Positions 8,254 to 21,000 of a stretch of DNA of 64,000 bases are shown here, one piece after another. The notes beneath the pieces were generated by a model. The model was not told where the DNA came from. It searched no databases and saw nothing but the letters and a program-made list of their open reading frames with translations. How positions within the stretch are numbered: position 1 is the first letter of the stretch; every line of letters starts with the position of its first letter. Origin of the DNA: JAHFTY01 sp964584785 (lineage in GTDB: Bacteria > Acidobacteriota > Terriglobia > 20CM-2-55-15); contig CAZPBY010000001.1 in the NCBI GenBank assembly GCA_964584785.1, positions 1 through 64,000 of the forward strand. The letters run 5' to 3'. A program made the position numbers and the translations under genes.

Positions 8254-8889
8254 GTGATCAGTGTCGTCATTATCGAGGACCAGCGCGAAATTCGCGAGGG
8301 CTTGCGCGAACTGATCGATAACGCCGACGGTTTTCGCTGTTTGGCGGCCTATGCCTCCGTCGAGGAGGCATTGCCGAAAATCGGAAACAACCTGCCACGC
8401 GTGCTATTGGTGGACATCGGCTTGCCCGGCATCAGCGGTATCGACGGGATTCGCCTGGTCAAACAACGCTATCCGGATGTGATCTTGGTAGTGCTGACAA
8501 TCTTCGAAGACGACAAAAGAATCTTCGAGGCAATCTGCGCCGGCGCCTCCGGATACCTGCTTAAAAAGACGCCGGCCGCGAGGCTGCTTGAGAGTATTCG
8601 CGAAGCTACATCGGGGGGCGCCCCGATGTCACCGGAAGTAGCGGCGCGCGTGATGACCGTGTTCCGGCAGATGAGATCTGCGCCGCCTCAGGAACACGAT
8701 CTCACCCCTCATGAGCAACGCCTGCTGAAGCTGCTGGTGGACGGCCACAACTACAAGACCGCTGCGGTCGAATTAAAGGTTAGCGTGAACACCATCTCGT
8801 TTCACATGCGGCGAATCTATGAGAAGCTGCACGTCCACTCGAAATCGGAAGCGGTGGCCAAGGCGCTGCGGAACCAGATCGTCGGCTGA
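8254..8889 (+). CDS. NarL/LuxR-family response regulator
   Basis: DNA-binding response regulator, expected partner of the kinase upstream. The receiver domain (1-120) has the acidic pocket (E8, D9), phospho-acceptor D54 in LLVDIGLPG, T82 and K104/K105 in GYLLKKTPA. The C-terminal LuxR helix-turn-helix (about 148-211) shows LTPHEQRLLKLLVDGHNYKTAAVELKVS followed by VNTISFHMRRIYEKL. The start is GTG 8254, with AAGGAG about 14 bases upstream, longer than usual. A palindromic box lies before it and again before the downstream RTX gene, suggesting autoregulation and control of that gene. The 211-aa length is normal. Confidence 0.92.
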   Translation: MISVVIIEDQREIREGLRELIDNADGFRCLAAYASVEEALPKIGNNLPRVLLVDIGLPGISGIDGIRLVKQRYPDVILVVLTIFEDDKRIFEAICAGASGYLLKKTPAARLLESIREATSGGAPMSPEVAARVMTVFRQMRSAPPQEHDLTPHEQRLLKLLVDGHNYKTAAVELKVSVNTISFHMRRIYEKLHVHSKSEAVAKALRNQIVG

Positions 8890-8963
8890 GATTTCCCCGT
8901 CTGTGGCGTCTCCGCGCCATGAGGTAAAGCGTCCACGGTCCTACACCATCCCGCACTAAATCG

Positions 8964-8995
8964 CTACCTGTGTAGGTGGTGACCGCCCCTATTCT
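8964..8995 (+). promoter_or_regulatory. Palindromic box 2 and -10 before giant RTX gene
   Basis: CTACCTGTGTAGGTGGT (8964-8980) matches box 1 in 16 of 17 positions. A possible -10 (TATTCT, 8990-8995) follows, and the RTX ATG is at 9087. Nothing else is recognised in the 197-base interval except a short TGGCG/CGCCA hairpin after the regulator stop. Confidence 0.55.
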
Positions 8996-9086
8996 GCGTG
9001 CTTCAATACCGCGCATTAGCGTTCGGGACGAGTCCTTCCCGGCGACACTAGAACGGTCATACTTCGGCTGACGAGCAGGATTGCTT

Positions 9087-12000
9087 ATGAACATTCTTCG
9101 CTACGCCCCTCCGTTTTTCAATTCCCGTGGTCGAATTCAACAAAAGTCTAAAACCAGTAAAGCTGTTAAGAAGCCGCGCAAGATTCTGATCGAGCCTCTC
9201 GAGCAGCGGTTGCTGCTCGACGCGACGCCGGCCGACGTGCAGGGCGCGCTTGTCTCCGACCTCGAGGCCATCAAAGGCATCATCACGTCCGTTTTGAATA
9301 ACACGACAAGTAATCCGAACTTCCAGAATGATATTGCGGCCCGCGTTCCGCTGATCGATAAGCTAAACGGCGTCCAGCTTGTTGGTGGAAATCCGGTTCC
9401 GTTCAGTCAGCCGCCGCAAATGTCGGATTTCCTCACGGCCGATCTCGGAACGGGCAGCGGTCCTCAGGATTTCGCCACCATCTTCGAGAACCAACTGATC
9501 ACGCCGCTGAGGAACACTAATTCTGCCCTCATACCGGACAATGCCAGTCTCCAGAGTGTTCTGAACGGCTTCGGGGCGAAGACACTTTTCCCTGGCCTTA
9601 ACGACAAGCTGATCGTAGCCACAGTCGGCTCGACGGCGCCCACCTCGACTTCGCCAATCACCATCAGCGATACACGGGATAACAATGGCACCGGTATTCT
9701 GACGACGGAGGTGACCACTTCCGCTGTCATCGACATCGATCTCACATTTAAGTTAGACCAGACGATGCAATACCTGAAGTTGGACCCGGGTTCACAAACT
9801 CCCTCACTAACTCCAAACTTCAAGCTGGATTTGGGTAAACAGGGTGACCTTCTGGGCTTTATCGTCGATCCCGGTAAAGGAGAAGGCACGGACGTTCATC
9901 TGGACGGTGTGGCTCAGTTCCATTTCGAATTTGGAGTCCTGTGGTCCCAGAAAGTGGATACCGCTGTCACGTATACCAATGGCACTGCGGGATTCACATC
10001 CATTACCCCGGTTCCAGGCTCGCTGACGACGGATCCGTTCGTGAAACCGAGCGGCAGCGGTGAAGGCCTTGACCTCAAAGGCACCGTGCTGAAGACCGAC
10101 AACAATCCGATCGGCAACGGAGACCTCGGATTCAATATGCGTCTGGGTTTTATCGGCGTTCACGCCACCAACAACGGCGCCATAACTGTCAATCCGGCCG
10201 TGCACCTCGGCTTCACAGATCCCAACAACGATGGGTTCATTTACCTCGATGGCGTCCACACGAAGACGGCGGAAACGGCTGGTCTGTCGGAATCGCATTC
10301 CGGCAGCATCACGGCGAAATTTGATATCACCGGCGCCTTGAATTTTGGCCTCTTTAGCCGCAGCGGCTCGATCACTCTGGGAGGCGGTCCGTTCGATTCG
10401 ACGGTTCAGCCAGTGGCGGGAGAACTGGATACGCGGACGGCCCCGACACTCACCCAGAGTGGTAGTGGTCTGGATGATCTGCTGTTCTTCACGAACATCA
10501 CGCCGGATACCGCCATGAACCTGATCGAGCAGTTCACCGGTCTGCCCCAGCTCAATTCGAACGATAACACTCCGAAGACCGACCCGACGGGCGGGTGGCT
10601 GAACAACATGGAAACGACCTCCTCAGGGGGGCAGGTTCCGTTTCTCGACTATGCTATTCCCTTCACACAAGGCAAGACCCTGGCCAGTGTCCTGAATTTT
10701 GCCGAAGGTTTCTTCCAGAAAGTGGTCAACTTCAATCAGGATGCTTTCAACAGCAACAACGGACTATTGGACCAGGACACCACCACTAAAGCGCTGTTCA
10801 CCAACTTCACCAGTGCACAAAACCTGAAGGATCGGCTGGCTGGCCTGCCGGACAGCAGTGTATTTCAGGGCGCCAATTACGATGCGATGCACCACCTGCT
10901 GACTTTTCACGTGAAGTTTGACTACAACTTCCCCGACCAGACCGGGCTTCCGATCAGCTTTAATCTGCCGCTCGATGGCCTGGGCGCGATCAACACTACC
11001 GCCAAGGTGACACTTGACGGTATTCAGGCTCATGTCGATCTTACCTTTGGTTTTGACCTGTCGAATCCGGCAGGTGTGACGTTGAGTGCATCAGTGCGTC
11101 CGAATGTCCCGCTGCCGTCAAACGGGCAGTTGAGCAGCGACGCCACTTTCTCGATCCTGTTCGGCGCCACCGACCCGACCGTAAAGAAGCAGGTCTTAGA
11201 TCCGATCACGATGCAGTTTACAACGATCGCTGTTCCGATTAAGCCGATCGTTGTTCCCGTCCCCGTGACTGTTTCAATGAGTGCCACAGCAGGCAACAGT
11301 GGCGTCAATGACCTCGTGAAAAGCGTTCAGGACGCCGTGGATAACGCGCTGGGCGGAATCGTGAACGCTAACAAGATGGCTCTGGCTGCAGCCGGCATCG
11401 ACCTCAACCATTTAAAAGTCACGGTCGGACAGCAGAACGGTGTGATCACGTTTACAGCCTCGAATGATGCCAACAACGCAGTGATCGTCGGGATGACAGC
11501 GGACCCGACCAACACTGCGGCAACTCAAATTGGTGTGTTGTCCGGACAGCCGTTTACTCCATCAAACGGCGTCCTGACTCACCCCGACCTCGTGGCTTTC
11601 CCAGACGCCGGACTGGACTTCTGGCTTGATGTCGGCAACCAGAGCAAAGAGATCAAATTGCGTGCCGCAGACACCCTCCACAATACCAACATCGATCAGC
11701 TCGTGTCCGAGATTCAGGGCGCCATTGACGCTCAATTTGGCGCGGGTTTCGTGACGGTTGCCAGAAACAAGATTGGAAAGAATTTACAAGGCAACCTCAT
11801 CACCTTCACAACCACGAACGCTACCGTTCTTCGGATCCGGTCCAACAACAACAATGATATAGCCACCGATTTGGGTTTTTTTAACGACCCGATATCCCGC
11901 GCGCAAACAGACATATTCTTTGTCAATACGGGAAACAATGTCTTCAAGGGCGACGTCCATCTGCAAGACAGCGGCGGCATTGGCGCCAGCGCCGATTTTG

Positions 12001-15000
12001 GTTACCTGGGAATTCAGACAAAGGGCGGGGGCGCGGATCTGACCGGACATATTTCCCTTAGTCTGAAAGATCCCGGAACCGACAACGACAGCCGTATCGA
12101 CCTCAATGAGTTATTCGGCGCTCTCACCAAAGACGACAGCGGCACCTCCGGAGCGGCACTGAAAACACTGATTTCCGGCAGCATCACCGGGACCGGAAAC
12201 CTCGGGACTAACACCGCGGTATCTCTGATCCACGTTACCGCGTTAGATAGTTCCAACAATGATTTTCTGGGCCTCGGTTCCCTGGGCACCGTTAACATCG
12301 AGCTGCCTAATTTTGGTGACTTAAGTTCCCTGAAGGTAGTGCCCACGGACACCCGTCTGAACGACTTCCTCAATGTCAACTTCACGGACGTAGCCGGCGC
12401 CATTGCCGGCATCGACCAGTTTGTCGGCGCCATCCAATTGAATACCAAATTCCTTACGGACCCGTTGCCGTTGACCAGCCTGAATCTCGGAAAGACGCTG
12501 GATTTTGATACCAATATCGCTAATGCGGTGACCGCCTTTACCAATAACCCAGCGCTTACCGTGCAGAACCTGGTGCAGCATGTGTACCAGGCGCTGGGGA
12601 TTTCAAAGACCACTTATCCGAATGCCGTAAAGGTGGAGTATGTTCCGTCTGACCACGCCTTGAAAATTAGCCTTAATCTGACTGCCGGTTTCGACAAGAC
12701 CCTGCCGATCAACTTCAATCTGTTCCAAAACACCGCCAACCCTCTGACATTGAGCGGCGCCGCAGGCCTGTCGGCTTCGGCTCAAGCTACGGCGTCGTTG
12801 GTCTTTGGCATTGACCTCACCAACTCGGTAGAAAGCCTCGGCTTCGACGGCAATCAAACCGGCACGGGTCTTGTGGTGGCCAACCACGCTGTGGAATCAC
12901 CTTTTGGAACAGCTATCAAGGCGACATTCGAGCTGACAGTAGGGACAACTACATATACCATCACGCTCAACAGCAGCAATGCGAACTTAGCTACGCTGAT
13001 ATCCGATCTGAACACGGCCTTGACAGGAACCGGCGTAACAGCGGGCGCAGTTTCCGTCAAGGACCTGGGCTTTACCGAGGGCCAAACTGGAATAGGCGGT
13101 CTGGGCGCAGGCAGCGCGCCTCTTGACGCGGGAAATCCGATCGACACAGCGTTTGTCCTGACCGTGGCATCAGCCCTACCCGCGTCATCCAAAACGTATG
13201 CCGTGCACCTCGTCAGCAGCAACAAGGATCAGGCAACTCTTGATGCAGATCTTGCCAGCGCACTTTCCGCCGCGGGCGCGAGCAAAGTGCGAGTAGGAGC
13301 CAACGCCAGTAATCTGACTTTGATTGAATCGATTCATGACCTGGGCTTCACCACCAGCGGCCAGTCCGGTACAACGACACTAACTGCCGCCGATTTGCCG
13401 CAGGTCCCGTTCGGCACCATCATTAACACGGCTTTTGATCTGACGGTGGGAACAAACCGCTATTCGGTGGCCCTGGGCACTCTGAACACAGATCTCACAA
13501 CACTCAGAACGGACCTGAAGAATGCCCTAGGCTCCGCGGGAGTTCATGGAGTTACTGTCGGGGACAATGGAAGCGGCAAGTTGACGCTGAATGCCGCAAC
13601 GGGGACCGGCCTCAGCATCGCCTCGAAGAAGCTGACAATAAACTCTGTTCCCAACGTCCTGAAGCTGACCGCCTCCTCGCCGTCGACGCCAATCGTCATC
13701 GACCACCAGTTCTTCATTTATAACAATACCGGCCTAACCTTCGACGCGCGTGTATTCGGTCAGAATCTCAACTTCACGGCCGCGGTCGGACCAGTGGGAC
13801 TGCAGGTGAATGGCGGCATCGCCGTACTGGATAGAGATGGCGACCCCGGCACCACCGACCCTGCCGAATTCACCGTGAAGCTGCCACAGACCCAGAGCCG
13901 TTACAGCCTGCACGACCTGGCGGCGAACCTGAGCAGCATCGGCAACCTGACTACATCTCTTAACGGCAAGGCGCACGCTCAACTTCCCTTGTACTTCCCG
14001 ACGTCATCGAATTTTCTGACGCAGTTTGATTTTCAGGTCAACGATCTGAGCAACCCGGCGAATGCTCAAATCACTCCGAACGATCTCCAAACGCAGTTGA
14101 GCAATCTGAAGGGTCAGTTCAACAGCGCGCTGCAAGCCCTGCCGCTCACGGTGGATGGTGTGGACTCGCTGCTGTCCAGCTTGCAGAACGCGCTGAACGT
14201 CAAGGTCTTTGATCCGCCGCTACCTCTCGTTGGAGACAAGCTTACCGACGCGGCCCAGTTCATCGAGAGTTTCCGCGAAAATCTGGTGAGCCAGATTCGA
14301 GACACTCTGGACAAGGCGCCCGCACTGGCAGCGGATGCCGTGAAGACGGCCATATGGAATGTTCTGGGCAATGTCCCGGGCGGCGCAAACATCATTCAAA
14401 ACAAGCCAGGTGATCCGGATGGTGTCGCGGACAAAGACGACATCGTACTGAATGTCGACGAGAGCCACGTGGAATTCGACATGACCCTTGGACAGGACTA
14501 TCTTGCAGCCCTGCCTACGGGCTTCGACCTCGGTTTGCCTGCACTAAACCTCAAGGCCGCCGGCGGCATAGCGGTGGATGTGAACTGGAGTTTGCCTTTC
14601 GGTTTTGGCGTGGACAACGGAGGCTTCTACTTCGTCATTCCGCAGGTACCAAATACCGCTACCTACTCGTTGCCCATGACTATCGGGGCTGACGTAAAAC
14701 CATATTCGGTTGCGGAACTGGGCTTCGCCAACACCCAGAGCGGAACGGGCGCGCTGATAGCATTGAATACTCCCATAGGAACACCATTCCACACTGTATT
14801 TACGCTGATGGTCGACAGGACCAGCTTTGACATCAAGCTCAAAACCAACAACTCGAGTCTCACTACACTAGAGAATGACCTTACATCCGCGCTCGCCGCC
14901 GCCGGAGTTACGGGCGTTGCTATTGGAGACGACGGCAGCGGCAAATTGAAGCTGACAGCCTCAAACTTGTCGACCCCGCTTTCCGTCACTGGTTTCAACA

Positions 15001-18000
15001 TTCAAGGTTCTCTGGCCATCCTTTCCGTACTGGTGTCGAACAACGGCGGCACTGATTTCGGCGCAACCTTCAAGGTGAAGATCAACGACGACAACGACCA
15101 CGGCCGGATGAGGCTGGATGAGATCGGCAACCTCGATATCGATGCCACGCTGAGCGGCGACGCTAAGGTAGATCTGGATCTGTTAGCCGGCTTTGGCACA
15201 CAGGGTGTCGTCACCTCGTTCCCCACGATCGAGGTGCATCACTTCACGATGGACTGGAATTTCGGCACCGGTATCGGTGCCGACAGTACCGATACCAACT
15301 CTTCCCTCGAAGATTGGGGCAAGAAAGCAGGTGTTGCGTTCGATGACGTCACCATCAACATGGGCACCTTCATTTCCGACTTCCTCAAGCCCATCTTCGA
15401 CAAGATTCGTGACGTTGGCGATCCCATCAAGCCGGTGCTGGATGTGCTGACCTACCCCATCCCGGTACTGTCGCAGCTGTCGGGTTCGCCGGTCAGCCTG
15501 CTGACGATTGCCATGGACCTGGGTCTTGCACCTCCGGGAACCGACACCGTCGCATCGATTCTGGACCAGTTAATCAACATTTCCGACGACTTCGCCGGCC
15601 TCACAACTCATGCGGGCGCTCAGGATGCCGGACTTGAATATCAACTAGGGAGCTTCGATCTCAGCAATCTCAGCGGCGGCGGTGGAGACCTTCTCACGGC
15701 AGCCAGCAGCCTGGATCTGATCCCAGGCATGAAGTTCGATTTCAGTGCAACAGCTAAAGCACTGGAGGACGCCTTCAACTCCGGCGACCCGGTAGCCGCG
15801 ACGGCTAAACTTCTCGATCAGATGGCAACGCAAATCGGCGGCTCCACTTTCGGCGGCTTCGTCACCAATGTCACCGACTTCATCACTTCCGGCCTGAGTT
15901 ACAACAAGGCCGAAAACGGGCTGCCGAAGTTTACGGACTTCGAGATGCATTTCCCGCTGTTTGAACATCCGTCGGACATTTTCAAATTACTGCTTGGGCA
16001 AGGCGCGAACATTGACCTCTTCACGATGCAGTTGCCTACGTTCGGCTTCGACTTCCCCTTTCACCAATTCCTCCCCATCTGGGGACCTCTGGGCGTGGCC
16101 GTTGACGGCGACGTGGGTGCGCATATCAACCTTGGCGGAGGCTATGACCTTTCGGGCCTGCTGCAGTTTGCCAATGAAGGATTCCGCACGGACGCCATTC
16201 ACGACATTTTCTACGGCTTTTATATCGGTACGACCCGCCCCGTCGGCTCACCGCCGGCTCCGGGCAATCCGATCTTCCCGCTTGCTGATTTCGAGGCGGG
16301 CCTGGGCATCGCCGCCGAGCTCAACGCGGGAGTGGCGAGTGCGGGCGTCGAGGCGAAGTTCGAGGCCGAGATCGATCTGTTAGCGCACGATCCCGACGGA
16401 GACGGCAGATTCCACCTTAACGAGATCATCAGCGACCTCGAGATCGGTTACGACATCATCAAGCACGATGTCGGCGGTAATCCTTTCTTAGCCGGGCTTG
16501 GAGCGCCGCTGGGCCTGTTTGATTTCCACGGCCAGTTTGACCTCAGGCTGTTTGCCTACATCGACGCGCTTTTCGGCGCCTGGCACAAGGAGTTCAACCT
16601 GGTGCCGCCCATCACCTTGCTGGATTTCAATGCCTCTGTTGCCGGAGCTGAAAACCCCGTCCTGGCCGAGGGCCACTCTACAAACTCTTCAGCCACTGAC
16701 CCCAACCCTATTGCCGACGGCCTGCTGCGACTCAACATCGGACCCTATGCCAAAAACCGGATAAACGGCGACACGAGCGACGGCAATGAGACGATTTATC
16801 TCAAACATGTCAGCGGCACCGCGGGTGATGAGGAGATCGCCGTATGGAGTGATGTTGTCAGCGAAGCGAATGCGCAGCATTTCGATCATGTCAAAGGCAT
16901 CGTCATTGATGGCGGCGCGGGCAACGACCATATTGAATTTCACGCCAGTGGCGGCTACATCCTTGCCGACGCCACCGTTATGGGTGGTGCGGGAGATGAC
17001 ACAATCGATTTGAGGGGACTCGCGGGACATGCCACAGTTCACGGTGGTACCGGAAACGACACGATCATGGGCGGCGGCGATCCTGCGCACCTTATCGGTG
17101 AGGTCATCTACGGAGATGAGGGCGCGGACACTATTACAGGTGGCCCGGGACCCGACACCATTTTCGGCGGCGCCGGGGATGACTCCATCGACGGTGGCCC
17201 CGGCAATGACATTATCCTTGGCGGTGACGGAACCGTAGACACCAGCCACGGCACGCCGGTAGTCAAACTTGCGGGCGCAAGCGGAAACGACATCCTCAAA
17301 GGCGGCGCCGGCAACGACCTCATCTACGGCGACGATGGGGACGACTACATCGAGGGCAATGCCGGTCAGGACACCATTTACGGCGGCGCCGGCAACGACA
17401 CGGTTCACGGCGGTACCGAGAATGACCTGATCTACGGCGAAGCCGGAATGGACAAGCTGTTCGGCGACGCAGGTGGCGACGTCATTATTGGCGGCGCCGA
17501 TACCGACGCCATTATTGGTGGAAGCGGTAATGACTATCTGTTCGGCGACGACGCGAGTGTCACCATCGACGCATCGGGTCACCTCATCAGCTTCACGCTC
17601 CAGGGCGGTAACGGCAACGACGTCATCCTCGGCGACGATGGTGACGTGGATCTCAGCACGTCGTCGGTGGTCGGGGGTGTACCTCAGAGTATTCCTAAGA
17701 TCACACTGACAAGCGGGATCGGTGGTGACGACACCGTTTATGGTGAAGACGGCGCCGACATCATCTATGGTCAGGAAGGCAATGACCATCTTTACGGCAA
17801 CCGCGACAACGACAGTATCTTCGGCAATGCGGGCGACGACTACATCGACGGCGGCACCGGTAACGATGTCCTGTTCGGCGATGATGGCCAGGTCACCTAT
17901 GTAAGTTCGCAAATCGCCCTCTATAACCTGCAACTCAAAACCATCGATCCGCTTGTGACCGGCAATGATGAAATCCATGGCGGTGCCGGCGACGACATCA

Positions 18001-21000
18001 TCTTTGGCGGTCCGAATTCCGGCACCGGCCAGGACAAGATTACTGGCGACGAAGGTAAGGACCTGATCTTCGGCGATATGGGTCAGGTGGACTTTGACTG
18101 GACACTTCAGAATGGCTCGCTGATCAAAACGGCCAAAACCACGGACTTCGGCACGGGCGGCTCCGACCTCATATCCGGCGGCGCGGACAGCGACATCATT
18201 TTCGGCGGGTCGGGCGGCGACACCATTTACGGCGACCATGATCTAAGCAACGCCATTGTCAACCACCCCGGCAACGACATCATCATTGGCGACCAGGGTG
18301 AGGTGGATTTCAACACCAGCGTGAAGCTGAACCAGATTAAAGAAATCTACACCACCGACCTGCTAAACACGGATGGTGGAAACGACAACATCAATGGCAA
18401 CGAAGGAAACGACATCATCCTCGGCGGCGTCGGCGGTGACACGATCCAGGCAGACGGCAACGACATCCTTCTCGGAGACGAAGGAATATTGCGCTACGAT
18501 GTGGCGCCCGGTGAAGTCATCGCTGGACTCGGAGCCATTCCCGCCAGTGTCGGCGACAACAATCTGAGCACGCTCGACCTCGTCCAATCGATACCCGTGG
18601 TCGGCGGCGTCATTCTGGGTGGCAACGACACCATCTCCGGCGGACCCGGTACAGACCTCGTGATCGGCGGAGTGGGTGGCGACACCATCTATGGCGATGG
18701 CAGTCCCGTCTCCCCAACGACCGTTACGGTCACGCAAATGGGCTTCAACAACGGTCAGACGGCCACTGGTACGCTGACGGCGCTCAACCTGCCGCTGGCG
18801 TCCGGGATTCAAGTCAACACCTCGTTTGATCTGACCGTCGGCCCCACCATTTACGCGGTGTCGCTCATCAGCTCGAACTCGTCGTTCAAAGGGCTGAAGG
18901 ACGACTTGAGCGCGGCCTTGACTTTGGCCGGCGCTACAGGAGTGACGGTGGGAGACGACGGCAGCGGTCACCTCAAACTGACAGCTTCGGACCTTACGAA
19001 GAAACTCACGATAGCTACGGATGTCGATCAGTCGGATCTCCTCGTCGGTGACAACGCAATCACTTTCCTTGCCGGCGGCTTCAACGGGACCCTTGTGTTC
19101 CAGGGCAGCGCTGTGGCCAAGATCATGACCACCGATACCGCGGAGAATACGGGCGGTCCGGACATCATTTCCGGCAACGCCGGAGCGGATATCATTTTCG
19201 GTGGCGTGAATAACGGAGGAACCGATTACCTCTACGGTGACCGCGCCGTACCCGATGCAGCCAGCATCGCCGCTGACGGAGACGATGTCATTATTGGAGA
19301 CAATGGCTACCTGGACTTCAACAGCGCCAACACCAACACTGCGATTCCGTTGACCTTGACGCTGATCCGCTCTGCCCAGGACGGCCTCGGCGGGTCCGAC
19401 GTGATTTCGGGCAACGCAGGCTCGGATGTTGTTATCGGCGGAACGGGCAACGACACGATCTACGGTGATGATTCGAACGCGTCTGCTGCCTCTGCCGACG
19501 GCAACGATATTTTGATCGGCGATAACGCGGACATTTTCCTTGTCGATAAAGGGAATGCGAGCGGCGGAGATTTGAAACTCGTGCGCGGTAAGGCGGTAAT
19601 GACGATCCGCACGACCGACAATATCAATCCCAGCCTGACTGGCGGCTCCGATAACATCTCGGGCAACGCAGGCGGTGACATTCTTATCGGCGGCGTCGGC
19701 CGCGACTTCCTCTACGGCGATCGAGCCGTTCCTACGGCGGCGACAACCGCGCTCGACGGCAACGACATCATGCTTGGCGACAACGGCGCGCTGGAATGGC
19801 TGTCCACCGGCCGCCTTTCCGAGATCAGTGGTATCGACATCGCCGGCAACAATCCCGCCCTGTGGGCGAAATTCAGCGCTGGCGCAGCCGATACCGACCT
19901 CACGACTCTCGACTTGATCACAACGGAACAACCTACCAACGGCGGCCGAGACGTGATGTATGGCGACGCAGGTTCCGATGTGATGTTTGGCGGAACTGAC
20001 GCCGACATCATGTATGGCGATGACGGAACCTTTGCCGGCAGCCCCACGAACAACGATCTGATGTTTGGAGACCATGGGCGGCTCTATCCGCACTACAGTT
20101 TTGAAATCCTGGGCACTGTCCTTGTCGCCGAGCCGGCCTTTTCCGGGCAAAATGCGCGTAACTTCTTCTCGATCGATACTGGCCCTGCCTCTGGTGGAGA
20201 AGGCGACCAGATGTACGGGGAGGAAGGTAACGACATCATGATCGGCGGTCAGGGTGACGATCGCATGTTCGGCGGGCTCGGCGACGACGAAATGATCGGC
20301 GGCCACAACGTTTCCGGCGGCTGGGATGAACTCGGCGCCGCCGGCGTGGTCCAGAACACGATTGGCGGCGCAGCAGCCAACGACTTCATGGACGGCGGCG
20401 CCGGCAACGACGCCATGGCCGGCGATAATGCCATCATCTGGCGGCGCGCCGACGACCTCAGCCCACGCTTCAGGGCGCTCACGGCAGCGACCATCTATTC
20501 GACGACGATCAACTCGATCACCACGAACGTCGGCACTACGAATCAAAGCGATCCCGCGGACTCGGCCGGCCGTGATATCCAGCTGCTCGATCACTCGTTT
20601 GACGTTCAAGCGAACCCGCTGGGCCGCTTCGGCAACGATGTCATGGCAGGCGGCGCCGGCAACGACGTGATGTTTGGCGAGCTGGGCAACGATCTGATGG
20701 AAGGTGACGGCTTGCTCGGAAAGTCAGCGGACACCACAAATCCGTTCAATGTGCGGATCCTCGTAACCACCGATTCGGGAGTGCCGGGCAGCGGAGGAAC
20801 TCTGTACTACAACGTGCCCGAAGCCGCGACTGACGGCGACGACTACATGGAAGGCAATGGCGGCAGCGACACGATGTACGGCGGCCTCGGTCAGGACGAT
20901 ATGATTGGCGGCAGCTCCGAACTGTTCGGTTTAACGACGGCAGCGATGCGCCCAGACAGTTCCGATTACATCTTCGGTGGCGCCGGAGACCACATCAGCC

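Noticed and set aside
16689..18239. Minus-strand open frame of 516 codons
   Set aside because: Same cause as above: antisense of the RTX repeats.
18363..20609. Long minus-strand open frame (748 codons) inside the RTX region
   Set aside because: The RTX codons (GGC GGC GCC GGC AAC GAC) rarely make stops on the opposite strand. The minus translation is a monotonous V-A-G-A text with no family pattern, while the plus frame is clearly RTX.
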